Positions 26,457 through 34,567 of a stretch of DNA of 64,000 bases are shown piece by piece; the stretch's first letter is position 1, and each line of letters opens with the position of its first letter. Below the pieces are notes generated by a model. That model was given only the letters and a program-made list of their open reading frames with translations, searched no databases and had not been told where the DNA came from. The stretch is from contig NZ_LTBC01000002.1 in the NCBI RefSeq assembly GCF_001594015.1, positions 248,001 through 312,000 on the forward strand, read 5' to 3'. The DNA comes from Moorella mulderi DSM 14980. GTDB taxonomy: Bacteria; Bacillota; DSM-521; Neomoorellales; Neomoorellaceae. Both the position numbers and the translations under genes were made by a program.

Positions 26457-27665
26457 TTGCTTAAAGGGAACTGTGTCATTGCCCAGTCGGGTGGCCCTAC
26501 GGCTGTGATTAATAACAGCCTGGCCGGAGCCATCGAAGCCGCCTATCGCGGTGAAGCCATTGGTGAAATTTACGGCGCCCGCAACGGCATCATGGGGATC
26601 TTAGCAGAGAATTTTATTGATTTACGCCGTCAAGATGCGGCTACCATTCAAGGCCTGCGTTTTACACCGGGAGCAGCCCTCGGCTCCTGCCGGTACCAGT
26701 TAAAGAAGAAGGAAGACTATGATAAACTCCTGGCCGTCTTCCGCAAATTTGATATCCGTTATTTTTTCTACATCGGCGGCAATGATTCTATGGATACGGC
26801 CCATAAAGTCAACCAGCTGGCGCAGGAAGAAGGGTATGAGCTCCGGGTAATTGGCATCCCCAAAACAGTAGACAATGACTTACCCCTAACCGATCACTGC
26901 CCAGGTTATGGTAGCGCCGCCAAATATCTAGCCGCCATTGTCCTGGAGATGGGGATGGATATTAAAAGCATCGTCACCTCTACCAAAGTAGCCATCGTGG
27001 AAGCCATGGGCCGTAATACCGGTTGGCTGGCGGCAGCTACGGCCCTGGCCCGGCGTGCACCAGGAGAAGCTCCCCATTTAATCTACCTACCGGAGGTAGC
27101 CTTTGACCTTCAGGCTTTCCTGACCGATGTGGAAAAAGCCTACCACCAATACGGCACGGTCCTGGTAGTTGTTTCCGAAGGCCTGGTTGATAAAAATGGG
27201 AACTATATATTTAATGATGCCGCCACCGTAGATGTTTTCGGCCACCAGCGCCTCGGTGGTCTAGGGCAGTTCCTCCTTAATAAAATTGAAGCTGAACTAA
27301 AAATCAAAGGTCGCTTTATCCTCCCGGCCACCAGCCAGCGCAGTGCCATGCACCTGGCCTCCCGGACCGATGCGGAAGAAGCCTATAACGTAGGCCGGGT
27401 AGCCGTTGAGGAGGCCCTCCGGGGAGCCAGTGGCCATATGGTAGCCATCAAGCGCCTGGAAGGGGAAGAGTACCGGTGTACTTATGAGCTCGTGGAACTT
27501 GATAAGGTAGCCAACCAGGAAAAGAAGGTACCACGGGCCTGGATCAACGCGGCAGGAAACGACGTTACTACCGACTTCATCAATTACGCCCGGCCTTTGA
27601 TTCAGGGAGAAGTTAACGTGCCTTATCATAACGGCCTGCCTGCTTATGTAAACCTGGCCCAGTAA
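26457..27665 (+). CDS. 6-phosphofructokinase, PPi-dependent type
   Basis: Phosphorylates fructose 6-phosphate in glycolysis. Motifs: AQSGGPTAVIN at the N-terminus, YIGGNDSMDTA, GIPKTVDNDL and EAMGRNTGWLA. Asp in GGND, in place of Gly in ATP enzymes (GGDGS), points to pyrophosphate as donor, making the reaction reversible. The 402-residue length fits the PPi-PFK long form. The start is TTG 26457, eight bases after GAGAGGAGGA. A TATAAT at 26411-26416 may be its -10 box. It diverges from the small membrane protein gene. Confidence 0.92.
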   Translation: MLKGNCVIAQSGGPTAVINNSLAGAIEAAYRGEAIGEIYGARNGIMGILAENFIDLRRQDAATIQGLRFTPGAALGSCRYQLKKKEDYDKLLAVFRKFDIRYFFYIGGNDSMDTAHKVNQLAQEEGYELRVIGIPKTVDNDLPLTDHCPGYGSAAKYLAAIVLEMGMDIKSIVTSTKVAIVEAMGRNTGWLAAATALARRAPGEAPHLIYLPEVAFDLQAFLTDVEKAYHQYGTVLVVVSEGLVDKNGNYIFNDAATVDVFGHQRLGGLGQFLLNKIEAELKIKGRFILPATSQRSAMHLASRTDAEEAYNVGRVAVEEALRGASGHMVAIKRLEGEEYRCTYELVELDKVANQEKKVPRAWINAAGNDVTTDFINYARPLIQGEVNVPYHNGLPAYVNLAQ

Positions 27666-27807
27666 CCGGCAAAGAAATATGATTTAAAAGTACCTGTTAA
27701 ACAGGCTGTTAAAAGGCAAACTAATATCTGATCTGCAAGACATACAGGGTTAGCCACCTGGAAGGATGTCCCGGTAGTAATGTACTAAATTTAATGGGGG
27801 AATGTTA

Positions 27808-28257
27808 ATGACCTCTAAAATCGCCCGCGGAGCCATTATAGCCGCCCTCTACACGGTGGTAACGATTATTCTCAAGCCCATTAGCTTCGGTTACCTACAG
27901 GTACGGGTAGCCGAAGCTTTAACCCTTTTACCCATCCTTTACCCAGAAGCCATCCCGGGGCTCTTTCTCGGTTGCCTGATAAGCAATATTTACGGTGGCC
28001 TGGGCCTCATTGACATCGTCCTGGGCAGCCTGACCACTTTGGCAGCCGCCTGGTTGACCTACATCTGGCGGCAGAGCCCCCTGGCTTACTTACCACCCAT
28101 TATCTTGAATGGCCTCATTGTCGGTGCTTACCTGTCATATTTACTTCATGTTAATATTTTCCTCTCCATAGCTACAGTTGCTCTGGGCGAGGCCATCGCC
28201 GTCCTGGTTCTCGGCATCCCCCTGGTAAAGCAGCTACGGAAATTAAATCCACAATAA
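27808..28257 (+). CDS. queT: QueT family transporter (queuosine precursor)
   Basis: A 149-residue membrane protein with about five segments matching the QueT family, the substrate-capture component of ECF-type uptake of queuosine precursors. Features: RGAIIAALYTVVTIILKPISFG, VRVAEALTLLPILYPEAIPGLFLGCLISNIYGG. ATG 27808 is preferred over ATG 27802 because the GGGGG site at 27796-27800 then has a seven-base spacer. The leader of about 140 bases holds no preQ1 riboswitch that I can recognise. Confidence 0.9.
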   Translation: MTSKIARGAIIAALYTVVTIILKPISFGYLQVRVAEALTLLPILYPEAIPGLFLGCLISNIYGGLGLIDIVLGSLTTLAAAWLTYIWRQSPLAYLPPIILNGLIVGAYLSYLLHVNIFLSIATVALGEAIAVLVLGIPLVKQLRKLNPQ

Positions 28258-28294
28258 CTTTAGGCCCCGGCGGAGAGCTTGACGGCCACATTAA

Positions 28295-28313
28295 CCCCGG
28301 CTTCGAACCGGGG
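28295..28313. repeat. Inverted repeat after queT
   Basis: CCCCGG (28295-28300) / CCGGGG (28308-28313) with a seven-base loop, but without a T-run. A possible weak terminator or mRNA end structure. Confidence 0.4.
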
Positions 28314-28403
28314 CGAGCCCGGGACACCGTATATTTTTCCTGTATCTGGTTGAAAAGAGGGGGGAAGTACAGTACAATAGAAAGCCGAGGTGATAACCTA
28401 TTT

Positions 28404-29174
28404 ATGTTTACAGGGTCTAAGGTTATTACCTTGCTGAATTTCGATGATACTTTAACTCGGCAGGAAGAATTACGGCGTTTTCCCTATGAATTAATCGAAC
28501 TGCGGGACATCAAGGGTACCAGGCTGTATTGCGACCAGGAGGCCCTGGACCAGGTCGCCGCCAGGCTGAGGAAGGGAAAGAGGGGTATTACCTTTATCGG
28601 TAGCGGGGATTTCCACTATGTATCTTATCTTCTCGCGGCGTCCATAGCCAGCCCCTTTACGTTAATCCTTTTTGATCACCATAACGACCTGCACCATGCC
28701 CCCCAGGGGGTGGCTATTTCCTGCGGTTCCTGGGTGGCCAGGGCTCTGGAGCTGCCAACTTTGCAAAAAGCCGTTATTATCGGCCCACGGTCGGTAAGCC
28801 TGCAGGGGATTGCTCCCCATTACCTGGCCAAGTTGGTTTTCCTCCCCGGTGCCCGGGTATCCATGATCCGGTAGGTATTAAAGAAAACCAACGGGACGGT
28901 TTATATCAGCATCGATAAAGATGTGTTAAGCCCGCAGGAGGCGATCACCAACTGGGAACAGGGGTCAATGACCCTTGGGGAGCTTTTACCTGCACTGCGG
29001 GAAATTACGCTGCAGAAAAATGTGGCCGGGGCCGACGTATGTGGCGAACCCTACCTGCACCCCCTAGACTATATGTGTCCTGCAGGCCAGGAAGCCATCC
29101 GCAAAAATGCCCGCGCCAATATTATGATCTTGCAGGCCCTGTTGTCAGCCCACAGCTATAAAAAGGCGTCTTGA
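28404..29174 (+). pseudogene. Arginase/agmatinase family gene interrupted by an in-frame amber codon
   Basis: Reading from ATG 28404 (GAGGTGA ten bases upstream) gives an arginase-fold protein: GSGDFHYVSYLLAA, LILFDHHNDLH (metal ligands) and later YISIDKDVLSP (the SxDxDxxDP-like metal motif, here ending SP). A single TAG at 28872-28874 splits it, and the frame continues without shift through 28923-29174. The total length of about 256 codons fits a slightly short arginase-family enzyme. It is most simply a nonsense mutation or sequencing error. The second half has no good ribosome site of its own. Confidence 0.8.
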
Positions 29175-29321
29175 ACGGCCGGCCACTGTTGATATGCAAC
29201 CCTGTAGCCTCAGGGGCCAGAGGTAATCCGGCTCCATTTACTAAAAATTTAAGCGGGAGAATAGAGCCGCCCGGGACGAATAAAATAGCATCGAGGGCAG
29301 GTGGTAGAGGGGGGCAGTTTA

Positions 29322-30563
29322 ATGACGGCTAAAGCCAGCATGGTCTGGACCACCCTTTTAATCCTGGCAGGCATCTTCAGCCTGGCCTTTATCTTTTTTA
29401 CCCTCTTTCCGGGCCAAGTACCGGATGCTGCCTGGCAATATTTCACCCCGGCCGAGGTGGAAAGGGCGCGGCATTACCAGCAGACCATGCGTCTGGTAAG
29501 TATCCTGGCCTTCCTGGCCCAAATAGCCTTCCTGGTCTGGCTGGTCGCCAGTACCCGGGCAGCCGCCTGGTCGGATGGAGCTTTATGCCTGACCGGCGGG
29601 CGCTATTATCCGGCCCTGGTAATCTATTTCGTCCTTATCTGGCTGTCGCTAAAAGCAGTGGCTTTACCCTTTAATTTTTACAGCAGCTTTATCGTCCAGC
29701 ACCAGTGGGGCTTCTCCACCCAAACCCTGACTTCCTGGTGGCTGGATTACCTCAAGGGTGGCGTCCTCGATCTAATCCTTTCCGGAGCCGGGGTGCTCCT
29801 CCTTTTCTGGGCTACCGGGCGCTGGCCCCATACCTGGTGGGCCGCCGCCGGCCTCTTTCTGTCCGGCTGGCTCTTTATCTCCGCCTTCCTCTGGCCGCTC
29901 CTAGTCGCGCCCCTCTTTAACCGCTTCCAGCCTATCCCAGAAGGCCCGACTAAGACTATGGTTACGCAGCTAGCCGGCCGCGCCGGGTTGAAGGTTAAGG
30001 AAGTGTTAGTAATGGATGCTAGCAGCCGGACCACCAAAGCCAATGCCTATTTTACCGGCCTGGGGGCTACCAAACGCATCGTTCTTTATGATACCCTGCT
30101 GGCCGATTATCCCCCTGATGAAGTAGAAGCCGTAATCGCCCACGAAATGGCCCACTGGCAGCGCGGCCATATTCTCCGGGGATTGCTGTGGGGTATCGTG
30201 GCTAATTTCTTGCTTCTGGGATTGTTATATGCCGTCCTGAAACTAACCTTCACCTACGAGATAGCCCGGCCGGGGCCATACCCGCCCCACCTCCTGGTAG
30301 CCATGCTCCTCTTTATCCAGCTGGTGTCCTTCCTGGGCCAGCCGGTGCAGAACGCCATCTCCCGCTGTTATGAAACTGAAGCCGACCGGGTGGCCCTGGA
30401 GCTTACCGGTAACCCCGGGGCCATGATCAGGTTGCAAGTGGACCTGGCGCGGAAGAATCTCGGTGATGTGGCCCTGCCGGCCTTTATCGAGTGGCTCTCC
30501 TCATCCCACCCCTCACCCCTGGCCAGAATCCAGGCGGTGGAGAAGCGGGGGAAATCCAAATAA
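29322..30563 (+). CDS. M48 family membrane zinc protease (Ste24/CAAX protease 1-like)
   Basis: A 413-residue membrane protease with about seven membrane segments. The zinc site is VIAHEMAHWQRGH (HExxH) with the third ligand in CYETEADRVALELTG. The overall arrangement matches Ste24/M48A proteins: N-terminal spans, a catalytic cytoplasm-facing domain, and TTKANAYFTGLGATKRIVLYDT before the HExxH. ATG 29322 follows GAGGGGGG; the frame extends to 29301 without a better start. Bacterial members serve in membrane protein quality control; the substrate is unknown. Confidence 0.93.
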   Translation: MTAKASMVWTTLLILAGIFSLAFIFFTLFPGQVPDAAWQYFTPAEVERARHYQQTMRLVSILAFLAQIAFLVWLVASTRAAAWSDGALCLTGGRYYPALVIYFVLIWLSLKAVALPFNFYSSFIVQHQWGFSTQTLTSWWLDYLKGGVLDLILSGAGVLLLFWATGRWPHTWWAAAGLFLSGWLFISAFLWPLLVAPLFNRFQPIPEGPTKTMVTQLAGRAGLKVKEVLVMDASSRTTKANAYFTGLGATKRIVLYDTLLADYPPDEVEAVIAHEMAHWQRGHILRGLLWGIVANFLLLGLLYAVLKLTFTYEIARPGPYPPHLLVAMLLFIQLVSFLGQPVQNAISRCYETEADRVALELTGNPGAMIRLQVDLARKNLGDVALPAFIEWLSSSHPSPLARIQAVEKRGKSK

Positions 30564-30585
30564 ACCTCCTCCTTGGCAAACCGCG

Positions 30586-30882
30586 TTACTCCCGCGGGCA
30601 ATAGAAGCCGCAGGCCTGCCTTTCCGGCCGGACCTTCTCCACAGCCTTGACCAGGGCCTCTTTACCGGCCAGCCAGATAAAGTCCCGGGCCTGGAGTTCC
30701 CCCGGCACCCGGCGTTCCCCGGTAAGATAGAGATCCAGGGTGGCCAGGCAGGCCGGTTTATTTTCCTCCCGACCCAGGATCAGGACATAGTAGCGGCAGC
30801 CCCGGCAGGTAGCCGTGGCCCGATCTTTGAGCCCCGGCAGCATCAACCGGTGGCCTTCATACAAAGCGTTAGCCCCGCGCAT
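30586..30882 (-). CDS. Hypothetical Cys-containing protein downstream of dinB, 98 aa
   Basis: Unknown family. Cys pairs (CRGC near residue 24, CGFYC at the end) suggest a small metal or cluster site. No membrane segment. It overlaps the last codons of dinB and is therefore coupled to it; ATG 30882 has AGGTG six bases upstream. Its position in a damage-inducible unit hints at a role near translesion synthesis, but with dinB broken it may no longer be under selection. Confidence 0.6.
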   Translation of the reverse strand: MRGANALYEGHRLMLPGLKDRATATCRGCRYYVLILGREENKPACLATLDLYLTGERRVPGELQARDFIWLAGKEALVKAVEKVRPERQACGFYCPRE

Positions 30883-32067
30883 AGAGGACACCTGCCTGAG
30901 TTAGGGATGCCGCCCGGTGGATGACCCTTTCCCCGTAGCGGTTTTTTAACCGGTCGCAGGCCCGGTCCAGCCGGGCCTGTTTTTCCACCCGGCCGAAAAG
31001 GTCTTCCTGGCGTGCCGCTGACGGTACCAGCCCGGACAGGTTCACTCCCACCAGCCGCACTGGCCGCCCGGGCGGCCAGTGGCGGTGGAGGAGTTGCCGG
31101 GCCGCCGCGTAAATATCGGCAGCCGTATCGGTATAATAGGGCAGGGTGTAAGAACGTCCTAGCCAGTTAAACTCAGCGTCTTTAAGGCTGATGGTCACCG
31201 TACGCCCCAGGTAATTTCCCAGGCGCACCCGCCGGGCCACCAGCTCGGAAAGCTCCAGTAAAATCACCTCAATATCTTCGTAGCTGTAGTAATCCCGGGG
31301 GAGGGTGATCTGGTGGCCGACAGATTTAACTCTATCCAGGGAGTGAGGGTCCACCGGGCTGTAGTCGATGCCGAGGGCGCACTGGTGTAAAACCTGCCCC
31401 ACGACACCGAAGCGCCTGACCAGTACCTCGACGGGAAAACGGGCCAGGTCGCCGATGGTATGGATGCCAAGTTTGGCCAGGTGAGCCTCCATGCGGGGAC
31501 CGACGCCAAAAAGTTCCTTCACCGGCAGGGGCCACATTTTTTTAGGGACATCCGGGTAATCCAGGACCGTCAGGCCATCGGGCTTTTGCATCTCAGCCGC
31601 CATCTTGGCCAGGAGCTTGGAAGGCCCCAGGCCAACGCTGATGGTAATGCCCACTTCGTCTTTAATCCGCTTCTTTAACCGGCGGCAATGGCCAGGGGGG
31701 AACCGTGGAGTTCCCGGCAGCCGCGGACATCCAGCCAGGCTTCATCAATGGAGAAGGGCTCCACCAGGGGAGTAAAGTCCCGCATGATGCGTAAAAGGCG
31801 GGTGGAAAATTCGATGTACAGGTCATGGCGGGGAGGGATGAAAATGCCTTCCGGGCAGAGGCTACGCGCCTCCCGGGCGGTCATCCCGGTTTTAATACCG
31901 TAACCCCTTTTGGCCTCATAGCTGGCTGCCAGGACAATGCCGTGGCGGGTGGTCTCCCGGCCGGCGACGATAACCGGGCGCCCGCGTAAAGCCGGATCCA
32001 GGGCCTGGTGGACGGAAGCAAAGAAGCTGTTGGCGTCGCAGAGGAGGATGGTGCAGGAGGAAGACAT
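30869..32067 (-). pseudogene. dinB: Frameshifted Y-family DNA polymerase (DinB/Pol IV)
   Basis: Translesion polymerase gene. The N-terminal part from ATG 32067 contains CDANSFFASVHQA, ASYEAKRGYGIKTGM and the catalytic PFSIDEAWLDV. It runs into a stop after SPLAIAAG near 31675. Coding resumes one base out of frame (LKKRIKDEVGITISVGLGPSKLLAKMA, thumb and little-finger domains) to 30869. Restoring one base near 31685 gives a normal protein of about 400 residues, so it is either a recent frameshift or a sequencing error. The SOS box and promoter upstream remain intact. Confidence 0.88.
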
Positions 32068-32081
32068 TTAAGCTCACCGCC

Positions 32082-32106
32082 GGAACAAATGTTTGGATAT
32101 ATTATA
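32082..32106 (-). promoter_or_regulatory. SOS box and -10 element of dinB
   Basis: GGAACAAATGTTTG at 32082-32095 matches the Firmicute LexA site (CGAACnnnnGTTCG type). TATAAT on the minus strand at 32106-32101 lies immediately upstream, so LexA bound here would block initiation. A half-matching copy, GAACAAATGTGC, occurs at about 32140-32151. Confidence 0.75.
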
Positions 32107-32196
32107 ACTCCGGCGTCGGGGAGGAAGCAAGGGGGAAAAGAACAAATGTGCGGTGGAAATTTCTGCTGGCAGGGGATACATATAGGACTCTGCCAG

Positions 32197-32511
32197 TTAA
32201 GCGAAGCGCCTTGAAAGGCCGATCACTTTCCCCAGGATGGTCACTTCGCGGGCTTTTATGGGTTGAATTTGGCTGTTGGCCGGCACCAGTTCAACATGGT
32301 CTTCGTAGCGGTAGAAATATCTGACGGTGGCTTCCTCGCCCAGCAGAGCGACGACGATATCACCGCTTTCGGCGACAGTTGTGGTTGGGCCTGGTTCAAC
32401 GATTTCGATAGCCCGAGAGCGAAGGGGGTCCCGGCGGATGTAGCCCTTTTTCTCCAGGCGGCTTAAATGGCCGTGGATGGTAGAAGTGGAGCGCAGACCA
32501 GTGGCTCGGGG
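32197..32511 (-). pseudogene. lexA: Gutted lexA
   Basis: Minus-strand remnant of the SOS repressor. It begins inside the winged helix (ATGLRSTSTIHGHLSRLEKKGYIRRDP, then AIEIVEP) without the first 30 or so residues. It then skips in frame about 85 residues that would include the cleavage site and the catalytic Ser, and resumes at ESGDIVVALLGEEATVRYFYR to the normal end ILGKVIGLSRRF. The usual catalytic Lys in EATVK is Arg here. No start codon with a ribosome site is seen. It cannot function as an autocleaving repressor. Confidence 0.88.
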
Positions 32512-32576
32512 CGCAGTAGAGGATCATACTGAGACTCGCTCGGGCTAAAGTTGGAAAACATAAAGCCTGGTAAAGA

Positions 32577-32599
32577 GCCCCGGTGGTAACTACCGGGGC
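32577..32599 (-). terminator. Hairpin after the symporter gene
   Basis: GCCCCGGT (32577-32584) / ACCGGGGC (32592-32599) just past the symporter stop, with a short AT-rich flank on the exit side. A likely terminator with a poor U-tract. Confidence 0.5.
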
Positions 32600-32617
32600 C
32601 TGCACCTGCAGGTCGCT

Positions 32618-34060
32618 TTAGCGGTCTTCTCCTGAAGCAGTATTGAGAGTTGCGACACCGGCGTTATGTTGCCCCGCGGTTTTCCCGGTGATAAGGCTCA
32701 AAACGACGGTGCTGATCACGGCTATTACCACGGCAGCATAGGTTTCCGTAAAGGCGGGATGTACGGGGAAATGGCCATATTTGGCCTTATAAAAGACCCA
32801 GAAGAATCCCGCCATGGCGGTGATAACCATCGCATAGACGGCTCCTTGGGGCGAGGTTTTGCGCCAGTAGATGGCAAACAGGAGGATGACAAAGAGGGAA
32901 CCCCGGATGGTATAGGCGAAATAAACCATATCCAGGATGCGAGTACTGCCGTACATTAAGAGGGCTAGAAGCAGGCAGGCGATCCCGGCAGCACCGGTGC
33001 TTATCCGGGAAACCAGCAACAACTGCTTTTCACCGGCCTCCGGGTACCAGAGGCGCTGGTAGAGGTCTTTCGCAAACATCGTCCCGGCAGCCAGGATAAT
33101 CGGCGCTACAGTCGAGAGGATAGCCGCCATTATAGAGGCCAGAACAATGCCGCCGACTGCCGGGTTCAAGTGCATCATTAGGGTGGGTAAGGCCAGCTTG
33201 GCATTGGCAAGCTCCGGGAAACGTACTTTAGCGGCCATGCCTAGCAGGGCGGTGAGAATACCGAAGGGGGCGACGACAAAAGCAGTAATAAAGGCCCCTT
33301 TTTGGGCTACCCGGACGTCCTTTGCCGCCAGGATGGGCTGGATGCCGGCCTGGGCGGTGCAGGCACCGAGGACGGATGCGATAATCCAGGAAGAGATATG
33401 AGACCAGCCGATGCCGGTCCAGCTAAAGTAAGGCTGGGCGGGCAGGTGACTTTTGAGGGAGGCCAACCCACCGATGTCGGCCAGGACAAAGACCACGGCC
33501 AGGACGGCGCCACCGTACATGGCGATCAGGTGTACTAGATTGGTATAACCGATGGCCGTCATCCCCCCAGCCAGGGTGTAGGCGATAAACCCGATTCCCA
33601 GGATGACAACAGCTGTCTCGTAACTGAGGCCCAGGACCGAGACGCCCAGGGTTCCGGCGGCGATGACCTGGGCGGTACCGACGGTGATCATGACGAAGAT
33701 AAGTAAAACGCTGGTAACGACGCGGGCGTTGACACCGAGAAATTTTTCCACAATCCCCGGTACGGTTACAGTATCTAGGCTACGGTATAATTTAGCAAAG
33801 AATAAAGCCAGGACAATGACGCCGATACCGTTGGCTATGGTATACCAGGCCCCGGAAAGGCCGGCAATAAAACCGTATTCCGAGATACCGGTAGTCGAAG
33901 TGCCGCCAAGCCACTCGCCGACCCCGACGACGACCACCATCAGGACACCCAGGCCGGCCCCGTGGAAGGATCTGGCGCTGCTGGTCTTTTTCCGGGCATA
34001 AAGGCCGATGGCGATGGTCAGGGCAAAATAGGCTAGGATAATCAGTAATTGCAAGGACAT
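32618..34060 (-). CDS. Sodium:solute symporter family transporter
   Basis: A 480-residue SSS family protein with about twelve to thirteen membrane segments. Typical elements: the N-terminal LIILAYFALTIAIGLYARKKT, a core helix with GEWLGGTSTTGISEYGF, and the STVAPIILAAGTMFAKDLYQRL stretch near the sodium site. It is the last gene of the atuA-DUF4387-SSS operon and probably imports the substrate handled by the first two gene products. The GGAGGG site lies about twelve bases from the ATG. Substrate unknown. Confidence 0.9.
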   Translation of the reverse strand: MSLQLLIILAYFALTIAIGLYARKKTSSARSFHGAGLGVLMVVVVGVGEWLGGTSTTGISEYGFIAGLSGAWYTIANGIGVIVLALFFAKLYRSLDTVTVPGIVEKFLGVNARVVTSVLLIFVMITVGTAQVIAAGTLGVSVLGLSYETAVVILGIGFIAYTLAGGMTAIGYTNLVHLIAMYGGAVLAVVFVLADIGGLASLKSHLPAQPYFSWTGIGWSHISSWIIASVLGACTAQAGIQPILAAKDVRVAQKGAFITAFVVAPFGILTALLGMAAKVRFPELANAKLALPTLMMHLNPAVGGIVLASIMAAILSTVAPIILAAGTMFAKDLYQRLWYPEAGEKQLLLVSRISTGAAGIACLLLALLMYGSTRILDMVYFAYTIRGSLFVILLFAIYWRKTSPQGAVYAMVITAMAGFFWVFYKAKYGHFPVHPAFTETYAAVVIAVISTVVLSLITGKTAGQHNAGVATLNTASGEDR

Positions 34061-34185
34061 AGGGTTGTTGCCCTCCTGTAATAGTGTATAAACAAGGCCC
34101 GAGATAGGGGCTCAATTATGACAATTACGAAATTACTCCGCTTCCGTTCCTCTAATTAACAGGCCGTTCCCCAGATTTATGAGTG

Positions 34186-34211
34186 CCGGGAGGCATATAT
34201 ATGCCTCCCGG
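34186..34211. repeat. 26-base perfect palindrome between DUF4387 and symporter genes
   Basis: CCGGGAGGCATAT followed by its reverse complement. As RNA it makes an 11-base hairpin with an ATAT loop inside the operon, without a T-run. Likely a stability or differential-expression element, or a dyad binding site. Confidence 0.7.
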
Positions 34212-34230
34212 GTCAAGAATAGCGATGAGT

Positions 34231-34554
34231 TTAGTCCACCGGCACTTCGATATCAAGAAGGGGTGCATATTGCTGGCAGCCAAATACATCGGAATCTCCC
34301 GGGCTGCCGCTGGGCCGCCGCCGGTAGATGGTGAACTTGATGGCATAAGCCGGGTCAAATTCAACGAAATCAGCGATTCTTTCCGGGCTGATAGCATAAA
34401 GTTTGCAGATGGTTTCCGGGGTCAGGACCCCGCTTTTTTTGACCAGCTCGTAGTTTTCCTTTTCCCGGAAAATGATATCAAAGGTAATTTTATCAGTACC
34501 GGCATTTTTGCTGCGGATGGTTTTCGCCAGGTTGATCAGTTTTACGGTAGCCAT
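34231..34554 (-). CDS. DUF4387 family protein, 107 aa
   Basis: Matches DUF4387 end to end: LINLAKTIRSKNAGTDKITFDIIF, SGVLTPETICKLYAI, FDPAYAIKFTI, SGSPGDSDVFGCQQYAPLLDI. These small proteins of unknown function are almost always encoded beside AtuA/DUF1446 proteins and are probably their partner subunit. It starts 14 bases after the atuA stop, with GGAGGTAA upstream. Confidence 0.9.
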   Translation of the reverse strand: MATVKLINLAKTIRSKNAGTDKITFDIIFREKENYELVKKSGVLTPETICKLYAISPERIADFVEFDPAYAIKFTIYRRRPSGSPGDSDVFGCQQYAPLLDIEVPVD

Positions 34555-34567
34555 TGATATTACCTCC

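Noticed and set aside
27666-27801. Possible preQ1 riboswitch before queT
   Set aside because: An AAACTAA string is present, but the stem and the CTAGC/ACCCT core of preQ1-I are missing, and no other preQ1 class fits.
28872-28874. Pyrrolysine readthrough of the arginase-family TAG
   Set aside because: No downstream PYLIS-like structure or pyl gene is visible, the residue position is not known for Pyl, and a point mutation is simpler.
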